From Bacillota bacterium (lineage in GTDB: Bacteria; Bacillota; Clostridia; Acetivibrionales; DSM-1351): 47,321 bases of DNA. The stretch spans positions 1-47,321 of the forward strand of contig JAEZKZ010000010.1 of assembly GCA_023415305.1 (NCBI GenBank). Reading direction: 5' to 3'. Made by a program: the position numbers and the translations under genes. Below the pieces are notes generated by a model that was not told the DNA's origin, searched no databases, and saw only the letters and a program-made list of their open reading frames with translations. Below, piece after piece: positions 8,882-18,605 of the stretch; positions within the stretch are counted from its first letter, which is position 1, and every line of letters starts with the position of its first letter.

Positions 8882-10531
8882 TTGAATATTTATACTCCAA
8901 CAGTTAAAAGCATTGCATTATTTAAAGAAATAGCTAAGAATGTTGTTAATCCTCTGGAGATTTTAAGAGAAGCAATAAGCAATTCGCATGATGCTGAATC
9001 TAAACAGATATCTATATTAGTTTATAGAAACACTGATGGTATATTTATAGTAGAAGTGCAAGATGACGGCAAAGGCATGAATAGTGAAGGAATACAAAAG
9101 TTTTTTAACCTTGGAGACTCAAACAAAAGTCACATAGGAATTGGTGAGAAAGGCCTTGGGACAAAAACTTATTATAAGAGTGATGGAATTATTGTATATA
9201 CTCAAACAAAAGATGGTGAAGCTTATAAGGCTATTATGAGCAATCCTTGGGAAAATTTAAGCAATGATAAAATTCCAGAATACTCAATTGAGACCATTCC
9301 ATCCCAACCAGGAAAATGTGGTACAACCATAGTAATTGAAGGATATATTATTGATAACCCTGAAAAATATTTTAACTTTGAAACCATGAAGGATTATATT
9401 TTATGGTTCACAGCTGGAGGAAGTTTTAAAACATATTTTGCAAACTATGCAGAACTGCATAAGTATATTCAAAATATGCAAATAGCACCGAGAATTTTTT
9501 TAGAGGATAAAATCACAGGCATTAAGGAAGAAATAGCCGGTACACACCAATTCTTTCCTCCTCAAGAGAAACCAGCTGAGGATTCAAAGGAAGAAATATA
9601 TAAAAGGTCTGTTAACTATTGCAGGCACTTTGGTCCATTTCACAAAGCTACAAATATAAATGGTGAATATGTTTCATTCCAATTATATGGAACCATTTCA
9701 GGAGTTAATTGCCGCAGGAAATTGTGCAAACTCAAATTCGGAGAAACTTTAAAAACAAGGTATGGAATATATTTAGCAAAGGATTTTATACCATTCCTTA
9801 AAAGGTGTGATTTATTGTCTGATCCAAACTATCAGCATTATCATATCCTGATAAACTCACAGACTTTTGAATTAACAGCTGATAGAAACAATATCTCCAA
9901 TGAAGATGATCCAAAGGTTAAGTGGGTTATAGATGAAGCCAAAAAGATATTAAACGAAGATATTCGTCCACTAGCTGAAGACGGTTATTTTAAGCTCAGA
10001 AGGCAGGAAGAATTTGAAAACACAATGAAAGTAAAACAGGTTTTAACTAGGAAACGGGTAGAGAAGTATGATGAAATGGATAATATCTCGTTAACGAAGA
10101 TTCCAATAATAAAAAGGCCTGATTGTGAATCGCAAGCTGCAGTATTGTTCACATCTTTAGTATCAAATGATCAAACTAAGCATTTGATTAAATATATTGA
10201 AAAGATTGGACATTACTCTCAACAGGCATCAACAGATATGATTTGTATAGATAAAAATAATAATAAGGTATTGGTCGAAATTGAATACAAGCTCAGTAGT
10301 ATTTTTAAACATGATCATCCGTATGATACTTTTGATTATGTGGTGTGCTGGGCAGTTGACATTGAAATCAATGAAAAGAAACGTTTGTTTGATGGCTGCA
10401 GCTTGATTTTATTAAGGGAAAATGAGGAATGGATTTTAAAGTATGGAGCACAGAAGGTTATTCCAGTTATTGAGTTGAAAGATGTGATATCAAAGGTGGA
10501 AAATGAATTCAAGGATATCATAGAAGCCTAA
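8882..10531 (+). CDS. GHKL ATPase with C-terminal nuclease-like domain (defence candidate), 549 aa
   Basis: The N-terminal ATPase is of the Hsp90/MutL/MORC type: N-box REAISNSHDA (about 29-38), G1 DDGKGM (61-66) and G2 GIGEKGLGTK (86-95), which bind Mg-ATP. The C-terminus (about 420-520) has an acidic pattern, STDMICID then VEIEYKLS, resembling the D and ExK elements of PD-(D/E)XK nucleases. GHKL ATPases joined to nuclease domains are known from restriction-like and MORC-related prokaryotic systems. The start is TTG 8882 with AAGGTG about seven bases before. It lies divergent from an XRE gene and upstream of other defence-type genes. The nuclease call is by motif shape only. Confidence 0.65.
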   Translation: MNIYTPTVKSIALFKEIAKNVVNPLEILREAISNSHDAESKQISILVYRNTDGIFIVEVQDDGKGMNSEGIQKFFNLGDSNKSHIGIGEKGLGTKTYYKSDGIIVYTQTKDGEAYKAIMSNPWENLSNDKIPEYSIETIPSQPGKCGTTIVIEGYIIDNPEKYFNFETMKDYILWFTAGGSFKTYFANYAELHKYIQNMQIAPRIFLEDKITGIKEEIAGTHQFFPPQEKPAEDSKEEIYKRSVNYCRHFGPFHKATNINGEYVSFQLYGTISGVNCRRKLCKLKFGETLKTRYGIYLAKDFIPFLKRCDLLSDPNYQHYHILINSQTFELTADRNNISNEDDPKVKWVIDEAKKILNEDIRPLAEDGYFKLRRQEEFENTMKVKQVLTRKRVEKYDEMDNISLTKIPIIKRPDCESQAAVLFTSLVSNDQTKHLIKYIEKIGHYSQQASTDMICIDKNNNKVLVEIEYKLSSIFKHDHPYDTFDYVVCWAVDIEINEKKRLFDGCSLILLRENEEWILKYGAQKVIPVIELKDVISKVENEFKDIIEA

Positions 10532-10594
10532 TTAAGCTTGTATAAAAATATATAATATAATTTTGCAATTTTTACTGGTTTGTTAGAAATTGTA

Positions 10595-10774
10595 CTATTT
10601 CATCACTAGTATCGCATATCCTACTTTCGCATTAGGATACTCTGCTTTGGTTTTATCTTGTGCATCTTTAGCACTCTTAGCTTCAACTGTATAGCAGCTT
10701 TTTTTCTCATCTAAGCGCATCCAGACGCGATATTTTCTTATTAATGGTTTATGTTTCACAAAAAACAACCTCAT
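10595..10774 (-). CDS. Small basic protein, 59 aa
   Basis: A short reverse-strand frame starts at ATG (10772-10774), or more plausibly at GTG (10757-10759), which has AGG eight to ten bases upstream. The peptide contains YRVWMRLDE, YTVEAKSAKDAQ and YPNAKVGYAI, an alternating strand-helix pattern like a small compact fold, and is rich in lysine. No family is recognised. It fills most of the otherwise empty interval between the GHKL and YobI-like genes and reads opposite to both. Composition and frame look protein-like, but it may be spurious. Confidence 0.42.
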   Translation of the reverse strand: MRLFFVKHKPLIRKYRVWMRLDEKKSCYTVEAKSAKDAQDKTKAEYPNAKVGYAILVMK

Positions 10775-11031
10775 CGTTTTTGTATGATATTATACATTAT
10801 TCAACATTTGTAATCAATAATGTTGATTATATAGTTGGTTCGTAATTGTATTTTATTTAAAGTAAATTCGAAATCAGGAACTTGAGGAATCTTTTTGATT
10901 TATTCAAATAAAGTCAAAATATTTGAATTTGTGGCAGGAATTTCTACTTAAATATAGAATAATATCACATTAAGTAAAATTAAGGTTGAACAGTTATACA
11001 AATTATTGAAGTTATTTGGGAGCAATTATTA
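10775..11031. other. Intergenic interval before the YobI-like gene
   Basis: AT-rich, with no gene seen. It should hold the promoter of the large NTPase gene and of the small reverse-strand gene. No clear -35/-10 pair or terminator was identified. Confidence 0.4.
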
Positions 11032-14000
11032 ATGGAGACGAATAATTATAAATTTCAGAAGCTAACTCCAATAAATGATGCAAATTTGAGCATATATAAA
11101 AATGCTTTGGATTTTGTTTTTGCTAATGATGATATAAAGAATATTGGAGTTTCTGGTGCATATAGTTCAGGAAAAAGTAGTATGATTGAATCTTACAAAC
11201 AAACGTGTCCTGAAAAACATTTTTTGCACATATCTCTTGCTTATTTTGAGCCTGTTGATTCTGTTGATACAATAGAAAAAAATCTAGATGAAATAAATAA
11301 AAATGAAAAAAGCCAAAAAGAAAATTTGTTGGAAGGAAAAATTCTTAATCAGTTGATACATCAAATAAATCCCAACAGTATTCCACAAACAAACTTTAAG
11401 GTAAAACATATGGTTTCTAAATCTGAGACCATTAAAAGTGCATTCGGCATTGTACTATTCTGTTGTGCTCTTGCCTACATACTTGGCTATAGTAGTTGGA
11501 AAAAATATGCAAACGACCTGTCTGATTCATGGTTTAAAGATGTATTTTTGTGGGTTATAAATTCTTCATGGCTGTTATTTCTTAGTTTTATTGCAATATT
11601 AGGGTCTTCGACTTATCTTGCATATAAATTAGTATGGTTACAAAAAAACAAAAGCCTCTTTAAAAAAGTCAAAGTTCAGGGAAATGAAATAGAAATTTTT
11701 GAACAAAGTGATGATTCCTATTTTGATAAATATCTGAATGAAGTGCTTTATCTTTTCGAGAATTCTAATGCTGATGTAGTTGTTTTTGAAGATATGGATC
11801 GTTTCAATGTAAATCAAATCTTTCAAAGACTACGTGAAATAAATACTGTAATTAATACCCAACGGAAAAAAAGAAAACAAGCACCAATACGTTTTTTATA
11901 TTTACTACGTGATGATATTTTTATTTCAAAAGACCGTACAAAGTTTTTTGATTTTATTATTCCGATTGTACCAGTCTTAGATAGCTCTAACTCATATGAT
12001 CAATTTATAGCTCATTTCAAAGAAGGAGATATAATCAAACTGTTTGACAAAGAATTTTTACAAGGGATATCTTTGTACATAGATGATATGCGAATCCTTA
12101 AAAATATTTATAATGAGTTCATTATCTATAATAGCCGGATTAATACAACCGAACAGGATTATAATAAATTGCTTGCATTAATTGTTTACAAGAACTTATT
12201 TCCAAGAGATTTTAGTGATCTTCAATTAAATAAAGGCTTTATATATACGATATTTTTAAAGAAAAATGAATTTATTTTACATGAACGGAGAGTTATTGAA
12301 GAAGAAATTGCGGATTTTAAAACTAAAATCCAAGCAGCAAATAATGAGATCCTTAGTTCTGAAAACGAATTAAATATAGTATATAGTCATTCCATACCAC
12401 CTTATGGTATTCTACGAGACAAATTAACTCAAGAACGAGATTCGCGAATAAAGGTCGTAAAAGAACGTGAAAATGGTAGCATCGAAAAATATAAGCTGGA
12501 AATTAATGATTTAGAAAGAAAGTATCAAATACTTCAAAATAAAAAACTATGTGAGATAATTAACAGATCAAATATTGAAACTATATTCAAGATCGAGTAT
12601 TCAAACGAAATTGGACAAATCAATAACTTTAATGAAATAAAGGGAAGTGAGTATTTTGATTTGCTAAAGTACCTCATTCGACATGGTTTCATTGATGAGT
12701 CATATCAAGATTATATGACATATTTTTATGAAAACAGTCTTAGTGCAGTTGATAAAGTTTTCTTACGTAGCGTTACCGATGAGAAGGCAAAGGATTATAC
12801 ATTCCCATTAAAGAATCCAAAAATGGTCGCACTTCGTTTAAGTGTTGTTGATTTTGAGCATGAGGAGATTCTCAATTTTGATTTGTTTACCTTCTTACTA
12901 CAGGAACAGCCGGAGTACCAAGAACAATTAAAACGTTTGATCCTTCACCTTAAGGCCAAAAAAAACCTTAATTTTATTGAGCAGTTTTTTGCAACTGAAA
13001 AGGAAATAAAGTTGTTTATTTATTATGCAAACCACTATTGGACAGAACTCTTTAAGTCAATTGTTAATGAAAGTAACTTTAGTGATGGCAAAAAAAGGCA
13101 ATATGCAAAATTAAGCATTTATTATTCTTCCAACGAGGATTTAAAGCTAATGAATGCAGAAAACTTTTTATCTGATTTCATATCAAATCGACAAGATTTT
13201 TTACAAATTTCTACCCCCGATACAAGTAGAATTATTGAGGTTCTTAATTTACTAGAAATTAAGTTTACTTTTATAGACTACGAAATGTCTAATCCAACTC
13301 TTTGGAGTGAGATTTATTCCCGTAATTTATATAAATTAAATGCTCAAATGATTGAGACAATACTTGAAAACCAATATCATATCAATAAAAATGAAGATTA
13401 TATTCACAAAAATTTTTCATTAGTATTGTCACAACCAGGTCAACCCCTTGAAGCTTATGTTAAAGATAACATGGAACAATACATGGAGGTAATGCTAAAA
13501 CATTGTAAAAACTGCATTTATGATAACAAGGAAGCAATTGCTTTTATACTCAATAATGAAATAGTAAGTGACAAAAACAAAAAAAATTATATAGACTGTT
13601 TAAAAACTACAATAACCTCTTTACGTACAATTTCTGAACAGCAGTGGTGGCAACCCATTATTGAGAACAACATACTTTTATATTCATTGGACAACGTTCT
13701 ATACTACTTCTTTAGCTGTGATAGAACTTTTGATAATGTTCTTGTAACTTTTATCAATGAATACGGGAAAGATCTGAACTTTAAGTATGATACAATTCAA
13801 AAAGATTTTGGACAAACTAGTGGATCTGATTTCTTTAATGCCGTTGTAAAGTGTAATTCTATTGAGAACAGCAAGTATAAAAGTATTCTTAAGTCATTAA
13901 ATAGAATTTATAAATCTTTCTCAATAAAAGGGATTAATGACGATAAAATAGATATTCTTACCGACCTAAATATTATAACCATGAATCCAGATACTTTGAT

Positions 14001-14685
14001 ATTTATGCGAGAAAATTACAAGAATAACATTCTTCACTTTATTGAAAAAAATATTGAGAAGTATCTTGATGTTATTAAAAATAATAACTTTTTATTTGAA
14101 GAAGTCGTTAATTTGTTAAACGCCAACGTTAAGGACAAGTACAAAATTCGCTTACTCGGTTTTATAGAGGAACCAATATCTATCGTAGATAAAAAATATA
14201 CCGCTGCAGTCGAGACATATATTTTGGAAAATAACTATGATATTCAAGATACATCTTATATTTTAAAACATTATGATACTATGTACAAATCATCCAAAGT
14301 AACAGTAGAGAAGCTAGCTATTCGTTATAAAAGTTATATTGTTTCAAACCAATTTGCAGTTCCCTATACTCTCTTTATAAAAATTATTTCGGATCAGCAA
14401 CTTCAAACTTCAGATATTTTACAAATGTTTATTTTAGTACTTCCAGCCTGCAATGTAGACCAGTGTAAGGAATGCCTTGAAAAACTACAGTTGAATGATT
14501 ATTTAAGCTTATTTGATGGAAGAAGGCCAAAGTTTTTGGTAAACAATATAAATGCAAGTATCTTAAGTATCCTCAAGGGAAAAGGATGGATAAATTTTGA
14601 TGTTGATAGTGACGAACCTAACTACTATCGAGCAATAGGACGAAAGTCAAGTACATATAAGAAACTCGCAACTGAATTACTATGA
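11032..14685 (+). CDS. YobI-like membrane-anchored P-loop NTPase, 1217 aa
   Basis: Large STAND/KAP-type P-loop protein. Walker A is in GAYSSGKSS (about 42-50) and Walker B in VVVFEDMDRF (249-258), followed by a sensor-like FLYLLRDDIF. Two hydrophobic segments, about 136-154 and 171-202, lie between the Walker motifs, so the NTPase domain is split by a membrane hairpin, as in YobI/KAP-family proteins. A coiled-coil segment follows at about 420-510. The last 650 residues are helical and repeat-like, as in sensor or scaffold arms. The start is ATG 11032 with GGGAG upstream. Proteins of this type sit in phage-defence neighbourhoods; the trigger and effector action are unknown. Confidence 0.62.
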   Translation: METNNYKFQKLTPINDANLSIYKNALDFVFANDDIKNIGVSGAYSSGKSSMIESYKQTCPEKHFLHISLAYFEPVDSVDTIEKNLDEINKNEKSQKENLLEGKILNQLIHQINPNSIPQTNFKVKHMVSKSETIKSAFGIVLFCCALAYILGYSSWKKYANDLSDSWFKDVFLWVINSSWLLFLSFIAILGSSTYLAYKLVWLQKNKSLFKKVKVQGNEIEIFEQSDDSYFDKYLNEVLYLFENSNADVVVFEDMDRFNVNQIFQRLREINTVINTQRKKRKQAPIRFLYLLRDDIFISKDRTKFFDFIIPIVPVLDSSNSYDQFIAHFKEGDIIKLFDKEFLQGISLYIDDMRILKNIYNEFIIYNSRINTTEQDYNKLLALIVYKNLFPRDFSDLQLNKGFIYTIFLKKNEFILHERRVIEEEIADFKTKIQAANNEILSSENELNIVYSHSIPPYGILRDKLTQERDSRIKVVKERENGSIEKYKLEINDLERKYQILQNKKLCEIINRSNIETIFKIEYSNEIGQINNFNEIKGSEYFDLLKYLIRHGFIDESYQDYMTYFYENSLSAVDKVFLRSVTDEKAKDYTFPLKNPKMVALRLSVVDFEHEEILNFDLFTFLLQEQPEYQEQLKRLILHLKAKKNLNFIEQFFATEKEIKLFIYYANHYWTELFKSIVNESNFSDGKKRQYAKLSIYYSSNEDLKLMNAENFLSDFISNRQDFLQISTPDTSRIIEVLNLLEIKFTFIDYEMSNPTLWSEIYSRNLYKLNAQMIETILENQYHINKNEDYIHKNFSLVLSQPGQPLEAYVKDNMEQYMEVMLKHCKNCIYDNKEAIAFILNNEIVSDKNKKNYIDCLKTTITSLRTISEQQWWQPIIENNILLYSLDNVLYYFFSCDRTFDNVLVTFINEYGKDLNFKYDTIQKDFGQTSGSDFFNAVVKCNSIENSKYKSILKSLNRIYKSFSIKGINDDKIDILTDLNIITMNPDTLIFMRENYKNNILHFIEKNIEKYLDVIKNNNFLFEEVVNLLNANVKDKYKIRLLGFIEEPISIVDKKYTAAVETYILENNYDIQDTSYILKHYDTMYKSSKVTVEKLAIRYKSYIVSNQFAVPYTLFIKIISDQQLQTSDILQMFILVLPACNVDQCKECLEKLQLNDYLSLFDGRRPKFLVNNINASILSILKGKGWINFDVDSDEPNYYRAIGRKSSTYKKLATELL

Positions 14686-14784
14686 TATTTTTCATATACT
14701 CTTTACTCTAATACAAAAGGGGTAATTGAAGATTAAAGCTATTCCTATGGGTCAACTAATTATTGAGTGGGGTTGGTTATTACA

Positions 14785-16413
14785 ATGAAAATTAAGAAGA
14801 TATTAATTCACAATTATAAAATGTTTAAGGACGAGATAATCGAAGTTAATGAAGGGTTTAATATTTTTGTTGGGAATAATGATTCGGGAAAAAGTACGAT
14901 CCTTGAAATTCTCCAGATACTTATTAGCGGAAAGATTGATAATTATTCTTTTGAACGACAGTTAAAAGCTTCATGTTTTAATTATGATGTTCGTTCAGCC
15001 TTTAGAGAACAAATAACGCAATTAAATGTTAAAATTGAAGAACTTCCATCTATTATTCTTGAAGCATATTTTACTGATGATGGGGAGAATTCTGAATTTA
15101 AAGGTACAAATAATGAATTGGGTGAAGACTGCCCTGGTATACGTATGAATGTAGAATTTAACCAAGATTATGAAAAAACCTTTAAAAATATGCTTAAAAC
15201 AGGAGAAATATATGATATTCCAATAGAGTTTTATAAGACAAGTTGGAAAGATTTCGGAGATAATGCTATTGTATTTAGATCTTTTCCGGTTAGGGTTACT
15301 GTTATTGATACTACTCAAAAGGATTATAGTAGTGCAGTAAATAGGTTTATTAATTCAAGAATAGCTAATAACTTATCAGATGATGAAAAAGTTAATCTTG
15401 CAAGAGCATATAGGAATATGAAAAATGATTTTAATAATAATGAAAATGTTAAGCATTTAAATGAGCGAATTGATAAAGATGAGCGACTTGATAATAGAAA
15501 AATAAAATTTGGCATAAAAGAAGAAGTATTAGATGCTTGGATGAATGAGGTATCCATCGATGTTGAGAATATTCCTTTCGAAGATATGGGATTTGGTACT
15601 CAAAACTTAATAAAAATGGAACTTGTGTTCAAGCAAAATACAGAAAAATCAACAGTGATTCTTTTTGAGGAGCCTGAAAATAATCTAGCTTTTGGTAACA
15701 TGTCAAAACTAATTTCCAATATTATTCAAGATCAAGGTAAGCAAGTTTTTATATCTACACATAGTAGTTATGTTGCAAATAGGTTGGGTTTAAAAAATAT
15801 AATTCTTCTACATGAAGGTAAAACAAGTCAATTAACTAATGTAAATACAGGCACTGTGGAATTTTTCATGAAATTACCTGGTTACAATACCATAAGATTC
15901 TTGTTAGCTGATAAGGTTATCCTTGTTGAAGGTCCTACTGATGAGTTAATAATTCAAAGAGCATATAAGGATAAATATGGTAAGTTACCTATCGAAAATG
16001 GCATAGATGTCATGGCTGTTGATTCATTAGCGTTTAAACGGTATTGTGATTTGGCATTATTGGTAAAAAAACCTTTAAATATTGTTATTGATAACGATGG
16101 AGACATACAACATAACATTCTTGATAGATATGAGGGGTATTTAAGTAAATATGAAGATTTAATTAAAATTTATTATGAAAAGATTGAAGCTTTTAATACT
16201 ATTGAACCAAGTGTTGTAGCAGCAAATTCTAAAAATAATGATATGATCGAAAAGTTTAAAAGAGTTATATCAAAGAATGGTTCAATGATGAATAAGACTG
16301 GTAAAGAACTTGTTGAATTTATGACAAGAAACAAAGCTGAATGGGGGTTAAGGGTATTTGATTCAGATGAATCAATAGAATTCCCCGAGTATATTAATGA
16401 TGCAATCAAATAA
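14785..16413 (+). CDS. gajA: OLD-family ATPase/TOPRIM nuclease, Gabija GajA-like, 542 aa
   Basis: The ABC/OLD ATPase head has Walker A GNNDSGKST (about 30-38), Walker B with VILFEEPENN (about 290-299), and an H-loop in FISTHSSY. A C-terminal TOPRIM nuclease domain shows LVEGPTDE (about 380-387) and VIDNDGD (about 433-439), the acidic metal-binding residues. The length is close to GajA proteins (about 580 aa). It overlaps a UvrD-like helicase gene by 17 bases, the defining gene pair of the Gabija anti-phage system, in which GajA nicks DNA and is regulated by nucleotides. The start is ATG 14785 with GGGG upstream; a GTG at 14767 is an alternative. The partner gene is interrupted, so the system may be inactive. 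Confidence 0.75.
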   Translation: MKIKKILIHNYKMFKDEIIEVNEGFNIFVGNNDSGKSTILEILQILISGKIDNYSFERQLKASCFNYDVRSAFREQITQLNVKIEELPSIILEAYFTDDGENSEFKGTNNELGEDCPGIRMNVEFNQDYEKTFKNMLKTGEIYDIPIEFYKTSWKDFGDNAIVFRSFPVRVTVIDTTQKDYSSAVNRFINSRIANNLSDDEKVNLARAYRNMKNDFNNNENVKHLNERIDKDERLDNRKIKFGIKEEVLDAWMNEVSIDVENIPFEDMGFGTQNLIKMELVFKQNTEKSTVILFEEPENNLAFGNMSKLISNIIQDQGKQVFISTHSSYVANRLGLKNIILLHEGKTSQLTNVNTGTVEFFMKLPGYNTIRFLLADKVILVEGPTDELIIQRAYKDKYGKLPIENGIDVMAVDSLAFKRYCDLALLVKKPLNIVIDNDGDIQHNILDRYEGYLSKYEDLIKIYYEKIEAFNTIEPSVVAANSKNNDMIEKFKRVISKNGSMMNKTGKELVEFMTRNKAEWGLRVFDSDESIEFPEYINDAIK

Positions 16414-17527
16414 TATAGTTGAATTAGCATGTGCTGGCTCAGGAAAGACGTGGAGAATTTGTAACGATTCTATTTGCTCTAGTAATTCATCAAAAAAAAT
16501 GTTAATGATTTCATATACACATAAAGGTGTATATTCTATTAAAAAAGAATATACATAACAAAATCAAGGAGCACTTGGAAAGAATGTTAAAATATGCACA
16601 TGGTTTCAATTTTTATTAAGAGAGCTGATTAAGCCATATCAAAAGAGCTTTCTTAATAAAGCATGCCAGATTAAATCGTGTGATTTTTCTCATATGTATG
16701 GCATAGACTTTTCACGTAAGAATTCAAAAGAGTACTTTTTAAATAAGCACAATGATGTTAAGGCTAATCATGCATCTGAATTTGCAGTATTGCTTAATTC
16801 ACTTTCGGGTGGAGCTGTTATAAAACGATTAGAAGAAACATATTCATGTATTTACTTTGATGAACTGCAGGATTTAGTTGGTTATGATATTGATCTATTG
16901 GAACTATTATTTCTTTCATCAATAAGGATTTATTGTGTTGGAGATTATAAACAAGCGACTTTAAAAACACATAATACAAAATCAAATACAAAGAAGGGGG
17001 GCATGTATGTCTTTAAATATTTGGAAACGATAAAAGAAACTCACAATATCAGTATTATTAAGAATAATTCTACGAGGAGATTTATAACAGATATAGCACA
17101 ATTCGCAAATTTATTTTATTCAGAAGATCCTGTCATCAGCATAACCGACTCAAATGAAGATGCAATGGGTGTTTATCAAATTACTGAAGACGATGCAGAA
17201 AAATACATTCAATTCTTTAAACCTTCTATATTGAAATATGATATAAACACTCCAACACTTAATCATCCTTCTATAAATTTTGGCGTTAGTAAAGGTATGA
17301 CATTAGATAGGGTTTTAATATTTCCTAATGGTCCATTAAGTAAATTTTTGTTGAACCCGTCTAATAAACTAAAATCACCAGATAGATATTATGTTGGGGT
17401 AACACGCGCAAAGTATAGCTTAGCTTTTGTTGTAAAAAAACTAATTGAGGACAAATATTTTAAAAAAACAAAAATTCATATTGAAGATTGTGAAATAGAA
17501 GTATTAAAATTTCAAAATACTTATTAG
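16397..17527 (+). pseudogene. gajB: UvrD-like helicase, Gabija GajB-like, interrupted by one in-frame TAA
   Basis: Reading from ATG 16397 (or 16400), the frame gives a SF1 helicase start with Walker A ACAGSGKT (about residues 11-18), then stops at TAA 16556-16558. The same frame stays open from 16559 to 17527 and continues with KNVKICTWFQFLL, DELQDL (Walker B type), VGDYKQAT (motif III) and YVGVTRAK (motif VI). All helicase motifs therefore lie in one frame, split by a single nonsense codon at codon 54. Any product started downstream, for example at ATG 16694, lacks Walker A. At 376 codons it is also shorter than typical GajB (about 490). A sequencing error or readthrough cannot be excluded. 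Confidence 0.8.
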
Positions 17528-17661
17528 TTTAATAAGTCATTAAATTATAAAAAATTATGTTAGTAGAGTAATTTAACAAAGCTTTCTGTATGTTACAACT
17601 GATAGTATCATCTTAAGAGCTTTAGTTTAAGTCATTTTCTTATATAGAGGAGTTAGGCATT
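17528..17661. other. Intergenic interval after the Gabija-like pair
   Basis: About 130 AT-rich bases with no gene, no strong hairpin and no clear promoter seen. Confidence 0.35.
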
Positions 17662-17751
17662 ATGAGTATAAACAAATGTGAATATAAGAAATTCATAAAC
17701 CAATCGGTGAGCGGAAAGATAGTTTATGAGTGCGAACTTTTTTACTTTTAG
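17662..17751 (+). CDS. Possible 29-aa ORF
   Basis: ATG 17662 follows GAGGAG at ideal spacing and opens a 29-residue frame (MSINKCEYKKFINQ and so on) ending at TAG 17749-17751. The ribosome site is the only strong support. No family is recognised. It could be a leader peptide, a small toxin or the remnant of a larger gene. Confidence 0.3.
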   Translation: MSINKCEYKKFINQSVSGKIVYECELFYF

Positions 17752-17763
17752 GAGGTAGTATCA

Positions 17764-17835
17764 ATGATTAATGGCAGACCTAAAAAGATAATCATAGCAG
17801 TTATTTTTGTCTTATTAAATGAAGTATGTAATTAA
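17764..17835 (+). CDS. Possible 23-aa hydrophobic ORF
   Basis: A perfect AGGAGGT lies seven bases before ATG 17764. The peptide has a basic start (NGRPKK) followed by a hydrophobic core (IIIAVIFVLL), a shape seen in small membrane toxins and leader peptides. It lies immediately after the 29-aa ORF. It may equally be a decayed gene start. Confidence 0.3.
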   Translation: MINGRPKKIIIAVIFVLLNEVCN

Positions 17836-17880
17836 CAAGTAACAGTATAGTCTATTTGTATAGAGGGAGTGTATGATCAT

Positions 17881-18546
17881 ATGATATTGGAAGAGTTAAG
17901 GAATATAGCAGCTAAATACAAACTTCATTTTTTTGCTATATGGGGAATAGAAGGTGGTAATGGGTGGATATGGTATAAGCAAGATGATGAAAAGAATTTC
18001 AAAATTCAAATATTTACACATGAGAATTTTGAAATTTACAAAAGTATTAAATCCGATATAATTAATTTATTTTTATCTTGCGGTTGCTCTATTGCAAATG
18101 AAGAGGATTTAGGCAACAATTTTGGATTTAGAAAAAACTTATATTTTATGGATACTACCGAATTACAAAACAAAATTATTGAGAAAGAGAAATTTTTGAA
18201 AAGTATGCAGGCACCTACATATAATATTGGACAGATTAATGCTGATGGAAGCATTATTACATTAGGTAATGTTATAGGTTCGTCACAAAACATAGACAAT
18301 TCTGTTCATCAAATCGAATATTTAATTGAAGAAAAAGGTGGAGAGGATAAAAATGAGTTATATTCTATCCTTAATGAAGCAAAAGAAATTATTGATGGAA
18401 TGGCTAAAACAAAAGAAGTTAAGCCTAATAAGGGTTTTATTAAAAAATTAGGGGTACATTTAGCCAAACATGGATGGTTTTATGGTGCTATTGTAACATT
18501 ATTAGGAACAGCATTAATAGCTATATTAGGTTTAAGTGGTAAATAA
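17881..18546 (+). CDS. Membrane-tailed protein of unknown family, 221 aa
   Basis: The N-terminal half (1-100) looks like a compact mixed domain with WGIEGGNGWIWYK and a cysteine pair SCGC. A short glycine/asparagine-rich strand region (INADGSIITLGNVIGSSQNI, about 119-138) resembles linkers found ahead of effector modules in conflict proteins. A C-terminal hydrophobic segment (about 194-218, FYGAIVTLLGTALIAILGL) would anchor the protein. ATG 17881 is preferred, since GGAGTG lies nine bases upstream; GTG 17869 is possible. It is followed after 59 bases by the HEPN-motif gene, and the two may act as sensor/effector partners. Confidence 0.5.
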   Translation: MILEELRNIAAKYKLHFFAIWGIEGGNGWIWYKQDDEKNFKIQIFTHENFEIYKSIKSDIINLFLSCGCSIANEEDLGNNFGFRKNLYFMDTTELQNKIIEKEKFLKSMQAPTYNIGQINADGSIITLGNVIGSSQNIDNSVHQIEYLIEEKGGEDKNELYSILNEAKEIIDGMAKTKEVKPNKGFIKKLGVHLAKHGWFYGAIVTLLGTALIAILGLSGK

Positions 18547-18605
18547 GATAACAATTATAGAAGATGTAGCATCACATTAATTTAGGCAAAGGATTATCAA
18601 ATACA

